From NCBI RefSeq assembly GCF_015704895.1, contig NZ_JADQWB010000012.1:1-64000 (forward strand): DNA of 64,000 nucleotides. The letters are read 5' to 3'. This DNA is from Agrobacterium leguminum. GTDB lineage: Bacteria > Pseudomonadota > Alphaproteobacteria > Rhizobiales > Rhizobiaceae. The position numbers and the translations under genes were made by a program. This document shows, piece after piece, positions 16,936 to 24,910 of this stretch; the stretch's first letter is position 1, and each line of letters starts with the position of its first letter. The notes beneath the pieces are model-generated. The model did no database searches. It saw only the letters and a list, made by a program, of their open reading frames with translations, and was not told where the DNA came from.

Positions 16936-16944
16936 CTGGTCGCC

Positions 16945-17844
16945 TCACACCAGGCCGTGCACCAGCTTTGCCAGCCAGTCGACAAAAACGCGGACCTTGT
17001 TGGTTACATGCCGGGTCTGGGGATAGACCACATAGATCGGCATGGCCTCGCGCCGCCATTCGGAAAGCACCGGCACCAGCTCGCCCCGCGAAAGCGCATC
17101 CTTCACCATGAAGACGGGAAGCTGCACAATGCCCATGCCGGCCAGTGCGGCATTGAGATAGGTGCGGCTGTCATTGACCGAGACGACATAATTCGGGGTC
17201 AGCTCGACGCTGCGCACGCCATTGTCGAAGGAAGCCGGCATGATCTGGCCGGTGGTGGCATTAAGGTAGCCCACCGAATAATGCTCCTTCTCCAGATCCT
17301 CCGGTTCTTGCGGCATGCCGAAATTTTCGATGTAGGATGGCGAGGCGAATGTCTCGAACCGCAGTTCGCCCACTTTACGGGCAATCAGCGACTGATCGCG
17401 CAGCACGCCGACCCGCAGCGCACAGTCGACATTCTCCGCGATATAATCGACCAGACGGTCGCCGACACCGAGATCGAGACGGATTTGCGGATAACGCTGG
17501 TAAAATTCGCAAAGATGTGGGATAACCACCAGGTCCGCGAAGACACCGGCCATTTCCACCCGCAACCGGCCGGAGGGCTGCACCTGCGCGCTGGACATGC
17601 TACCGTCAAGTTCTTCGATTTCCGACAAAATCTGTGAGGCCCGCTCATAATAGAGAGCGCCGTCCGTTGTCAGCATCACCCGGCGCGTGGTGCGGTTAAG
17701 AAGTGTGGTGTGCAAATGCGCCTCCAGCGCCTGCACCATATTGGTGACAGTGGTTTTCGGCATGTTCAGCGCGGTGGCGGCGCGGCTGAAATTACCGGTT
17801 TCCACGACCCGCGTAAAAACCCGCATGGCGGAGAGCTGATCCAT
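16945..17844 (-). CDS. LysR-family regulator (CrgA-like)
   Basis: This 299-residue LysR protein has the HTH AMRVFTRVVETGNFSRAATALNMPKTTVTNMVQALEAHL and the linker TTLLNRTTRRVMLTTDGALYYERA. The effector domain starts at about residue 92 (GRLRVEMAGVFADLVVIPHL). The stop is 10 bp from the stop of the convergent LysR gene at 16935. Upstream it faces the hydrolase/RND cluster, divergently transcribed across a 249-bp space holding a repeat element, so it is a candidate regulator of that efflux operon. The two LysR genes are from the same subfamily but are not close duplicates. Confidence 0.9.
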   Translation of the reverse strand: MDQLSAMRVFTRVVETGNFSRAATALNMPKTTVTNMVQALEAHLHTTLLNRTTRRVMLTTDGALYYERASQILSEIEELDGSMSSAQVQPSGRLRVEMAGVFADLVVIPHLCEFYQRYPQIRLDLGVGDRLVDYIAENVDCALRVGVLRDQSLIARKVGELRFETFASPSYIENFGMPQEPEDLEKEHYSVGYLNATTGQIMPASFDNGVRSVELTPNYVVSVNDSRTYLNAALAGMGIVQLPVFMVKDALSRGELVPVLSEWRREAMPIYVVYPQTRHVTNKVRVFVDWLAKLVHGLV

Positions 17845-17967
17845 TCACTGCCTCGGAGATATGATTATCCGTTATTTCGGAATAGTGTTTTCAAATTTGC
17901 ATGCTTGATCGTTTCGATCCGAACAATAATATGGATTTCAGATTTTGCAATATGATCCGCCTTCAAG

Positions 17968-18070
17968 CATGTCGCGCAAAAGTGCGTTGCGGTTTTGCGG
18001 TGACGACATGCGGCAAGATAAAAACTTAAAGAACAGGAGCGTATCCGAAGGATCGCAACACGCTTTAAGT
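17968..18070. repeat. Rhizobial intergenic repeat, family D (copy 1)
   Basis: The segment begins GCATGTCGCGCAAAAGTG and continues GCGGTTTTGCG...GACATGC, then CTTAAAG...CTTTAAG. I recognise this order from a repeat scattered through Rhizobiales genomes, from memory and unverified. GCATGTCG/CGACATGC form the outer inverted arms of the first half. It fills most of the gap between the LysR gene and the hydrolase gene and must contain or border the latter's promoter. Confidence 0.6.
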
Positions 18071-18093
18071 GGTGGCGCAAAGGATCTGGGTTC

Positions 18094-18900
18094 ATGAACG
18101 CGCATTGGGAAAATATGGGTAGCGAGACGTCCGCGTCGAAGCTCTCCGTGCGCCGTTATGAAGGTTCCTGCCTCTGCAGCCATCCGCCTGTCGTGCTTTA
18201 TCTGCGCGGCGGATCGTTTCTGGAACCCGGTCTCGAGCCGGGCGGCAATTGCCCCGAGCTTCCGGTGGCCCGCGCGCTTGCAGAAAGCGGCGCAGTGGTC
18301 GTGGAAGCCGACTACAGCAAGCCGTCCGGCAACGAGTTTCCGATGGTCATCGATTGCGCCTATGAGGCGCTCGATCATCTGAGCCGGGACCGCAAGCATT
18401 ATGGCGGCGCGAAATCGCTGCTGTTCGTGGCCGGCGAAGAGGCTGGCGGCAATGTGGCGGCGGGGCTTGCCTTGAAGGCCCGTGACCGCATGCCGGGCAA
18501 ACTCGCAGGCCAGATTCTTCTGTCGCCCATGATCGACCCGATGATGACGACGGAATCCTTCCGCGATGCGGACAGGATCGGCATGCGCCAGCGCTGGGCC
18601 GATGGCTGGAGCCATTACCTTGCCAAGGCGTGCGGGTTTTTCCACCCCTATGCCGCGCCCTGCCAGTGCACGCGGCTGAACCGGGTGGCGCCGGCGCTGA
18701 TCTTTACCGCCGAGGACGACCCTCTGCGCGACGAAACGGTCAATTATGCAGACCGCCTCATCGCCTCCGGTGTCAGCGTCCGGCAGCATGTTTTCCCCGC
18801 CGGCGTCGGCTGGACGGGGCTTTATCAAGGAGAGGGCGGCGGATGGGTCTCATCCGTCTGTTCGGAGTTCAAGACCTTCGTTGACCAGTTAAAACACTGA
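18094..18900 (+). CDS. Alpha/beta-hydrolase-fold protein lacking the catalytic serine
   Basis: This 268-residue protein follows the acetyl-esterase/HSL family layout: VVLYLRGGSFLEPG in the oxyanion-hole position, then VVVEADYS, LLFVAGEEAGGNVAAGLALKARD, LSPMIDPMMTT and ALIFTAEDDPLRDE. The nucleophile elbow, normally GDSAGG, reads GEEAGG (114-119), so E116 replaces serine. The acid D209 is kept, but the usual C-terminal histidine motif reads AGVGWTGLY with no histidine. The fold is therefore probably intact and the hydrolase activity lost. An RND adaptor gene starts 57 bp downstream on the same strand. Function unknown; annotation simply as 'esterase' would be misleading. Confidence 0.8.
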   Translation: MNAHWENMGSETSASKLSVRRYEGSCLCSHPPVVLYLRGGSFLEPGLEPGGNCPELPVARALAESGAVVVEADYSKPSGNEFPMVIDCAYEALDHLSRDRKHYGGAKSLLFVAGEEAGGNVAAGLALKARDRMPGKLAGQILLSPMIDPMMTTESFRDADRIGMRQRWADGWSHYLAKACGFFHPYAAPCQCTRLNRVAPALIFTAEDDPLRDETVNYADRLIASGVSVRQHVFPAGVGWTGLYQGEGGGWVSSVCSEFKTFVDQLKH

Positions 18901-18956
18901 AAATTCGCATTTATTTATGAACGACCTGCTCCCGATCGGGGGCCAAGGAGATACCC

Positions 18957-20147
18957 ATGACGCTGAACACAAAGCGCCGGGCCCTGACGGGTGCCGGCAT
19001 CGGACTTGCCATGTCCGTTGCAGCAGCAGCACTGTTTTTCGACCTCCCCACCAGCCGCAATGCCACGGCCGCCTCCACGCCTGCCGAAACGCCGGCAATC
19101 CCGGTCACCGTCGCCAAGGTGGAAAGCCGCGACGTCATGCGCTGGGAAGAGTTTTCCGGCCGTCTCGAAGCCGTTGACCGGGTGCAGATCCGCTCCCGCG
19201 TCGCCGGCCAGATCAAGGCCGTGCATTTCCGCGAAGGCGCGCTGGTGAAGGAAGGCGACCCTCTCTTCACCATCGACCCGGCCCCTTATCAGGCCGCCGT
19301 TGCGGGTGCTGAAGGACAGGTCGCTTCCGCCGAAGCCAAGGTCAGCCTTGCGAAGACCGAACTCGACCGTGGCCGCAGGCTTTCCGATAACCGCACCATC
19401 TCCCAGAGCGATCTCGACCAGCGGCAAAGCTCGTTTGCGGATGCCGAAGCCCAGCTTCGCGCCGCCCGCGCAGCCCTGACCACGGCTCAGCTCGATCTCG
19501 GTTATACCGAAATCCTCGCCCCGGTTTCCGGCCGCGTCGGCCGCATCGAAATCACCGCCGGCAACCTCGTCGCCGCCGGCTCGACCTCGCCGGCGCTCAC
19601 GACACTGGTATCGGTCAACCCGATCTATGCCAGCTTCAACGCCAGCGAAGGCGTCGTGGCCAAGGCGCTTGCCGAACTGCCGCAGACGGACGGCGCCCTG
19701 CCCGCTCTCGAACAGATCCCGGTGGAAATCGGCACGCTTTCGGATGAGGGCACGCCGATCAAGGGCACCCTGCACCTGATCGACAACCAGGTGGATTCGG
19801 CAAGCGGCACCATCGGTGTCCGCGCCGTCTTCGAAAATCCGGACGGCAGGCTGATCCCCGGCCAGTTCGTGCGGGTGCGCATGGGTGAACCCAAGCCGGA
19901 AAACCGCATCGTCATCAGCGACCGGGCCATCGGCACGGATCAGGACAAGCGTTTCGTCTTCGTGGTCGATGCCGAAAACAAGGTGAGCTACCGCCAGATC
20001 AAGCCCGGTGCACCGGCCGATGGCCAGCGCATCATCGAAAGCGGCCTCGCCGCCGGTGATACGATCGTCGTCAACGGTCTGCAGCGCATTCGCCCCGGCG
20101 CAACCATCGCACCGCAGGCGGAAGACAAGGTTGCTGCTTCGCAGTAA
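18957..20147 (+). CDS. RND efflux periplasmic adaptor (AcrA/MexE-like)
   Basis: This 396-residue membrane-fusion protein has an N-terminal membrane anchor or signal segment (TGAGIGLAMSVAAAALFFDLP), then the lipoyl and hairpin regions (SGRLEAVDRVQIRSRVAGQIKAVHF, then EAKVSLAKTELDRGRRLSDN...LDQRQSSFADAEAQLRAARAAL). The beta-barrel region follows (GRVGRIEITAGNLVAAGS) and then the membrane-proximal domain. No lipobox cysteine is seen. The ribosome site AAGGAG lies 7 bases before the ATG. It pairs with the pump gene at 20279. No outer-membrane channel gene is in the window, so a shared TolC-type protein elsewhere is implied. Confidence 0.92.
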   Translation: MTLNTKRRALTGAGIGLAMSVAAAALFFDLPTSRNATAASTPAETPAIPVTVAKVESRDVMRWEEFSGRLEAVDRVQIRSRVAGQIKAVHFREGALVKEGDPLFTIDPAPYQAAVAGAEGQVASAEAKVSLAKTELDRGRRLSDNRTISQSDLDQRQSSFADAEAQLRAARAALTTAQLDLGYTEILAPVSGRVGRIEITAGNLVAAGSTSPALTTLVSVNPIYASFNASEGVVAKALAELPQTDGALPALEQIPVEIGTLSDEGTPIKGTLHLIDNQVDSASGTIGVRAVFENPDGRLIPGQFVRVRMGEPKPENRIVISDRAIGTDQDKRFVFVVDAENKVSYRQIKPGAPADGQRIIESGLAAGDTIVVNGLQRIRPGATIAPQAEDKVAASQ

Positions 20148-20278
20148 CCCGCCTCTTTGATCAGCAAGCGTCCCGCGCTTTCGCGAGACGCCCCTTCAGA
20201 CAGAACCGGCCTTCACCGGCGGCAGGATTGCCGCCGGAACGGCCTTCGCATTCCCAAAGACCCGGAGAGGGACTGGAT

Positions 20279-23200
20279 ATGAATATTTCCAGATTTTTTG
20301 TCGACAGGCCGGTATTCGCCGGCGTTCTGTCGATCCTGATTGTGGTGGCAGGCCTACTCGGCATGCGCGCCCTGCCGATTTCGGAATATCCCGAAGTCGT
20401 TCCGCCATCCGTCGTCGTCCGCGCCACCTATCCCGGCGCGAACCCGACCGTTATTGCCGAAACCGTCGCGACACCGCTGGAAGAACAGATCAACGGCGTC
20501 GAGGACATGCTCTATATGGGCAGCCAGGCGACGTCCGACGGCGTGCTGACACTGACCGTGACCTTCAAGCTCGGCACCGACCCTGACAAGGCGCAGCAGC
20601 TGGTGCAGAACCGCGTGTCGCAGGCCGAACCGCGCCTGCCGGCGGAAGTGCGCGCACTCGGTATCACCACGGTCAAGAGCTCGCCCGACTTCATCATGGT
20701 CGTCAATCTCGTCTCGAAGACCGACGCCTATGACATCACCTATCTGCGCAACTATGCGACGCTGAACGTCAAGGATCGCCTCGCCCGCATCGAAGGCGTG
20801 GGCCAGGTTCAGGTCTTCGGCGCAGGTGACTATTCCATGCGCGTCTGGCTCGACCCGCAGAAGGTGGCCGAGCACGATCTGGCCGCAAGCGACGTTTCCG
20901 ACGCCATCCGCCAGCAGAATGTGCAGGCCGCAGCCGGCGTCATCGGCGCTTCCCCAAGCCCGAACGGCGTCGACCTGCAGCTCAACGTCAATGCCCAGGG
21001 CCGTCTGACCACGCCGGAAGAATTCGGCAACATCATCGTCAAGAGCGGCGCCAACGGTGAAATCACCCGCCTGCGTGACGTCGCCCGCATCGAACTCGGT
21101 GCGGCCGATTACACGCTGCGCTCGCTGCTCGACGGCGAACCCGCCGTGGCTGTCGCCGTGTTGCAGGCCCCCGGCTCCAATGCCATCGAAATCGCCGACA
21201 ATGTCCGCGCCACGATGGACAATCTGCAGCTGGCAATGCCTGACGGTGTGAAATACGAAATCGTCTACGACACGACGAAATTCGTGCGCTCCTCCATCGA
21301 AAAGGTTGTCGATACACTCCTCGAGGCCGTTGGCCTCGTGGTGCTCGTCGTCATCCTCTTCCTGCAGACCTGGCGCGCCTCGATCATTCCGCTGATCGCC
21401 GTTCCAGTCTCGATCATCGGCACCTTCGCCGTCATGTATGCCTTCGGTTTCTCCATCAACGCGTTGACGCTGTTCGGGCTCGTGCTCGCCATCGGCATCG
21501 TGGTGGATGACGCCATCGTGGTCGTCGAAAACGTCGAGCGAAACATCGAAAACGGGCTCTCGCCGCGTGACGCCACCTATAAGGCGATGCGCGAAGTCTC
21601 CGGCCCGATCATCGCGATTGCGCTGGTTCTGGTCGCCGTCTTCGTGCCGCTTGCCTTCATCTCCGGCCTGTCCGGCCAGTTCTACCGGCAGTTCGCGCTG
21701 ACCATCGCCATCTCCACCGTCATTTCGGCCATCAACTCGCTGACGCTGTCGCCCGCTCTTGCAGCCCTGCTGCTGAAGGAACATGGCGCACCGAAAGACT
21801 GGTTGACCCGCTTCATGGACAAGATCCTCGGCTGGTTCTTCCGCGGCTTCAACCGCGCCTTCGGTGCCGCCTCCAACGGCTACGGCAAGACCGTGGGCGG
21901 GCTGGTGACGCGCAAGAGCCTTGTCATGATGGTCTATATGGCGCTGGTGGCCGCCACCTACGGCATGTTCACCACCGTCCCGAGCGGCTTCGTTCCGGCG
22001 CAGGACAAGCAGTACCTGATCGGCTTCGCCCAGCTTCCGGACGGCGCAACGCTCGACCGCACGGAAAGCGTCATCAAGCGGATGAGTGACATCGCGCTCG
22101 AAACACCCGGCGTCAGCCACGCCATCGCCTTTCCCGGCCTGTCGATCAACGGCTTCACCATCGGCTCCAATTCCGGCATCGTCTTTGCGGTTCTCGATGA
22201 TTTCGAAAAGCGCAAGACACCGGAACTGTCCGGCGGCGCCATCGCCATGCAGCTGAACCAAAAATATGCGGGCATTCAGGATGCCTTCATCGCCATGTTC
22301 CCGCCGCCGCCGGTCAACGGTCTCGGCCAGACGGGCGGCTTCAAGCTGCAGATCGAAGACCGCGCCGGCTACGGCTACCAGACGCTGGATGAAGCGACGA
22401 AGGCAGTGATCGGCAAGGCCTATCAGACGCCGGAGCTGGCGGGTATCTTCTCCAGCTACCAGATCAACGTGCCGCAGCTCTTCGCCGATCTCGACCGCGC
22501 CAAGGCGGAACAGCTGGGTGTCTCCGTCAGCGACGTCTTCCAGACGCTCCAGATCTATCTCGGCTCGCTCTATGTCAACGACTTCAATGCTTTCGGACGG
22601 ACATACAGCGTGCGGGTCCAGGCGGATTCCCAGTTCCGCGCGCATGCCGAAGATATCGGCCGCCTGAAGGTTCGCTCCGCATCGGGTCAAATGATCCCGC
22701 TGTCGACGCTCTTGAAGGTAAATGCGACGACGGGGCCGGAGCGCACCAACCGTTATAACGGCTTCCTTGCGGCCGATATCAACGGCGGTCCGGCACCGGG
22801 CTTCTCCTCGGGACAGGCGCAGGCGGCGATTGAAAAAATCCTTGCCGAAACCCTGCCCGCAGGCGTCGACTACGAATGGACGGACCTGACCTACCAGCAG
22901 ATTTTGGCAGGCAATTCCAGCATCGTGGTCTTCCCGCTGGCGCTGCTCTTGGTCTATCTCGTGCTCGCCGCGCAATATGAAAGCCTCACCTTGCCGATTG
23001 CGATCATCCTGATCGTCCCGCTCGGTGTGCTTGCGGCCCTCACGGGCGTCTGGCTGACGGGAGGGGATAACAACATCTTTACGCAGATCGGCCTTGTCGT
23101 CCTTGTGGGTCTCTCGGCGAAAAACGCGATCCTGATCGTGGAATTCGCCCGGGAGCTGGAATTCGAAGGACGAACGCCGCTTCAGGCGGCCATCGAGGCA

Positions 23201-23473
23201 AGCCGGCTTCGCCTGCGCCCGATCCTCATGACCTCGCTCGCCTTCATCATGGGCGTGGTGCCGCTGGTCGTCTCCACCGGTGCAGGTGCGGAAATGCGTG
23301 CGGCCATGGGTGTCGCGGTGTTCTCCGGCATGATCGGCGTAACGTTCTTCGGCATCTTCATGACACCGGTCTTCTACGTGCTGGTGCGCAGGCTGGCGGG
23401 CAATCGTCCGCTCATCCAGCACAAGCAGGAAGAACCGGCCAATTCGGACTACAAGCTCGAAAAGGCCGGCTGA
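20279..23473 (+). CDS. RND multidrug efflux pump (AcrB/MexF-like HAE1 family)
   Basis: This 1064-residue inner-membrane pump has twelve membrane helices and two large periplasmic loops. The N-terminus SRFFVDRPVFAGVLSILIVVAG is the standard HAE1 start, and the TM4 proton-relay aspartates D410-D411 are present in GIVVDDAIVVVENVERN. The second-half SAKNAILIVEFARELEFEG and RLRPILMTSLAFIMGVVPLV motifs are intact. ATG 20279 follows GGAGAGGGACTGGAT; a start at 20228 would add 17 residues before the family N-terminus. A terminator follows at once. Substrates are not readable; MexF-type relatives export amphiphilic drugs and plant phenolics. Confidence 0.94.
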   Translation: MNISRFFVDRPVFAGVLSILIVVAGLLGMRALPISEYPEVVPPSVVVRATYPGANPTVIAETVATPLEEQINGVEDMLYMGSQATSDGVLTLTVTFKLGTDPDKAQQLVQNRVSQAEPRLPAEVRALGITTVKSSPDFIMVVNLVSKTDAYDITYLRNYATLNVKDRLARIEGVGQVQVFGAGDYSMRVWLDPQKVAEHDLAASDVSDAIRQQNVQAAAGVIGASPSPNGVDLQLNVNAQGRLTTPEEFGNIIVKSGANGEITRLRDVARIELGAADYTLRSLLDGEPAVAVAVLQAPGSNAIEIADNVRATMDNLQLAMPDGVKYEIVYDTTKFVRSSIEKVVDTLLEAVGLVVLVVILFLQTWRASIIPLIAVPVSIIGTFAVMYAFGFSINALTLFGLVLAIGIVVDDAIVVVENVERNIENGLSPRDATYKAMREVSGPIIAIALVLVAVFVPLAFISGLSGQFYRQFALTIAISTVISAINSLTLSPALAALLLKEHGAPKDWLTRFMDKILGWFFRGFNRAFGAASNGYGKTVGGLVTRKSLVMMVYMALVAATYGMFTTVPSGFVPAQDKQYLIGFAQLPDGATLDRTESVIKRMSDIALETPGVSHAIAFPGLSINGFTIGSNSGIVFAVLDDFEKRKTPELSGGAIAMQLNQKYAGIQDAFIAMFPPPPVNGLGQTGGFKLQIEDRAGYGYQTLDEATKAVIGKAYQTPELAGIFSSYQINVPQLFADLDRAKAEQLGVSVSDVFQTLQIYLGSLYVNDFNAFGRTYSVRVQADSQFRAHAEDIGRLKVRSASGQMIPLSTLLKVNATTGPERTNRYNGFLAADINGGPAPGFSSGQAQAAIEKILAETLPAGVDYEWTDLTYQQILAGNSSIVVFPLALLLVYLVLAAQYESLTLPIAIILIVPLGVLAALTGVWLTGGDNNIFTQIGLVVLVGLSAKNAILIVEFARELEFEGRTPLQAAIEASRLRLRPILMTSLAFIMGVVPLVVSTGAGAEMRAAMGVAVFSGMIGVTFFGIFMTPVFYVLVRRLAGNRPLIQHKQEEPANSDYKLEKAG

Positions 23474-23511
23474 GACCCCACTCCCATCCACCGCCACCTT
23501 CGAAGCAAGCC

Positions 23512-23542
23512 CGCCGCGCATCCCCCGATGCGCGGCGTTTTT
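23512..23542 (+). terminator. Rho-independent terminator of the RND operon
   Basis: An 11-bp perfect stem CGCCGCGCATC/GATGCGCGGCG (23512-23522 with 23527-23537) with a CCCC loop is followed by TTTTT. It ends the efflux operon. Confidence 0.92.
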
Positions 23543-23763
23543 ATACCTGGAAATGTCTATGCGTCTCCACTGAAATAGAATCAGTTTCAAATGCTTAAGC
23601 GGGAAAATCGCCTATATTGTTCCGCATTGAACCTGTCAAAAATCAATATATCCACACCAACTCGGCGGAGCAGCAAGAAACGATGCTATTTTATGCTTTG
23701 TATTTTGTGGTAAATTCTCAAGAACAGGGTGATTCGGACTAAATGATTTAGTTCAGGGGCTGC

Positions 23764-23958
23764 ATGATGGAGCAGGAATACGAAAACTGGGCAACGACCG
23801 TTGCCTATTCGATAGTGATGCATGAAGGTCTGGATCTGGCGCTTTCCGCGCAGAATCTGGACAGAAGCAAGACCAGAAACAACCGTGAGCGGCTGATGGA
23901 AGCCATTCGCACATCGTTGCTGGAAGCGCGTTCGCGCAGCCATCTGACGGCAGCGTAA
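23764..23958 (+). CDS. Small protein of unknown function
   Basis: This 64-residue ORF (MMEQEYENWATTVAYSIVMH...ERLMEAIRTSLLEARSRSH) is predicted mostly helical. It starts at ATG 23764 or 23767, with AGGGG just upstream. It stands alone between the RND terminator and a convergent gene, in an AT-richer 290-bp region that has room for its own promoter. I do not recognise a family. The composition and frame look genuinely coding, but the length keeps confidence modest. Confidence 0.5.
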   Translation: MMEQEYENWATTVAYSIVMHEGLDLALSAQNLDRSKTRNNRERLMEAIRTSLLEARSRSHLTAA

Positions 23959-24015
23959 CGGCTTCCCACTGCTCGGGTCCTGTCTCCTGCTTGCGGCATA
24001 TCATCCGCAACGGGA

Positions 24016-24861
24016 TCAGGCCGGAAGCAGGTCGGTCCGCACCGCCGCCTTCAGCGGCAGATGATCCGAGGCGATGCGCGCCAGCGCGCTATCATGCGCC
24101 TCCACCTGCTCGATCAACCCTTCACGATTGGCGATGATCCTGTCGAGCGCCAGCACCGGCAGGTTGGACGGAAAACTCGGCACCGCCGGCGGCAAAGCGC
24201 CAAAAGCATCCCGGAACGTATTGAGCGACGACCCGTTGCCGAGACGCCATTCGTTCAGGTCTCCCATGAGAATGGTCGCGCATTCGTTGCGTGCTTCCAG
24301 AAGGCCGATCAATGCTTTCGCCTGCTGGGCGCGGGAATGTCTGAGAAGCCCGAAATGGGCGGCGATGACCCGCAGCGTGCCGCCCCGTTTCAGATCCAGC
24401 TCCACGACGAGCGCGCCGCGCGGCTCCAGCCCCGGCAATTTCAGCGTATGCACATCCCTGACCGCCCCTTCCTTGAACAGCACGACATTGCCGTGCCAGC
24501 CATGAGCCTTTACGCCAGCCTGCACGGGCACGGGGATGAGGCCGCTTTCCCGCTCCAGCCGTGCGAGATCGAGCAGGCCGGTGCGCTCTCCGAAACGGCT
24601 GTCCGCTTCCTGAAGAGCGATGATGTCAGCGCCGATTTCCTGAATGACGCGGCTGGTGCGATCGGGATCGAACTTGCGGTCGCGGCCGACGCATTTATGC
24701 ACATTGTAGGAGGCGATGACGGGGAAGGAATGATCTTTCGTCGCTGGCGCCGCATTCTGGCGCTGGCGACGGTCGCGCAGCGACTGCATGACGAAGGCGG
24801 ACAGGCTGGTGTTTTTCGTCAAAGCCGTTTTTTCATCATCCAGCAAACCGTTCTTTTTCAC
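24016..24861 (-). CDS. Endonuclease/exonuclease/phosphatase (EEP) family protein, YbhP-like
   Basis: This 281-residue protein has the EEP-fold motifs SYNVHKCVG, ADIIALQEAD (metal-binding Glu), VIAAHFGLLRHSR, ILMGDLNEW (catalytic Asp and Asn) and ASDHLPLKA (catalytic His). The start is GTG 24861 with a GGAGG ribosome site 9 bases upstream; the longer ORF to 24975 overlaps the previous gene and has no such support. It lies 49 bp downstream of a cardiolipin synthase gene on the same strand. In E. coli the EEP gene ybhP neighbours clsB in the same way, so a link to phospholipid metabolism is plausible. Substrate unknown. Confidence 0.82.
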   Translation of the reverse strand: MKKNGLLDDEKTALTKNTSLSAFVMQSLRDRRQRQNAAPATKDHSFPVIASYNVHKCVGRDRKFDPDRTSRVIQEIGADIIALQEADSRFGERTGLLDLARLERESGLIPVPVQAGVKAHGWHGNVVLFKEGAVRDVHTLKLPGLEPRGALVVELDLKRGGTLRVIAAHFGLLRHSRAQQAKALIGLLEARNECATILMGDLNEWRLGNGSSLNTFRDAFGALPPAVPSFPSNLPVLALDRIIANREGLIEQVEAHDSALARIASDHLPLKAAVRTDLLPA

Positions 24862-24910
24862 GCGTCGATGCCTCCGGTCTCGCGCAGCGCCCTGTCGGAC
24901 GCACCGCACT

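Noticed and set aside
20354..23590. A 1078-codon open frame antisense to the RND pump gene
   Set aside because: It mirrors the third-position bias of a long GC-rich gene; the translation is His/Arg/Glu/Asp-rich low-complexity and matches no family, while the + strand encodes a complete AcrB-like pump.
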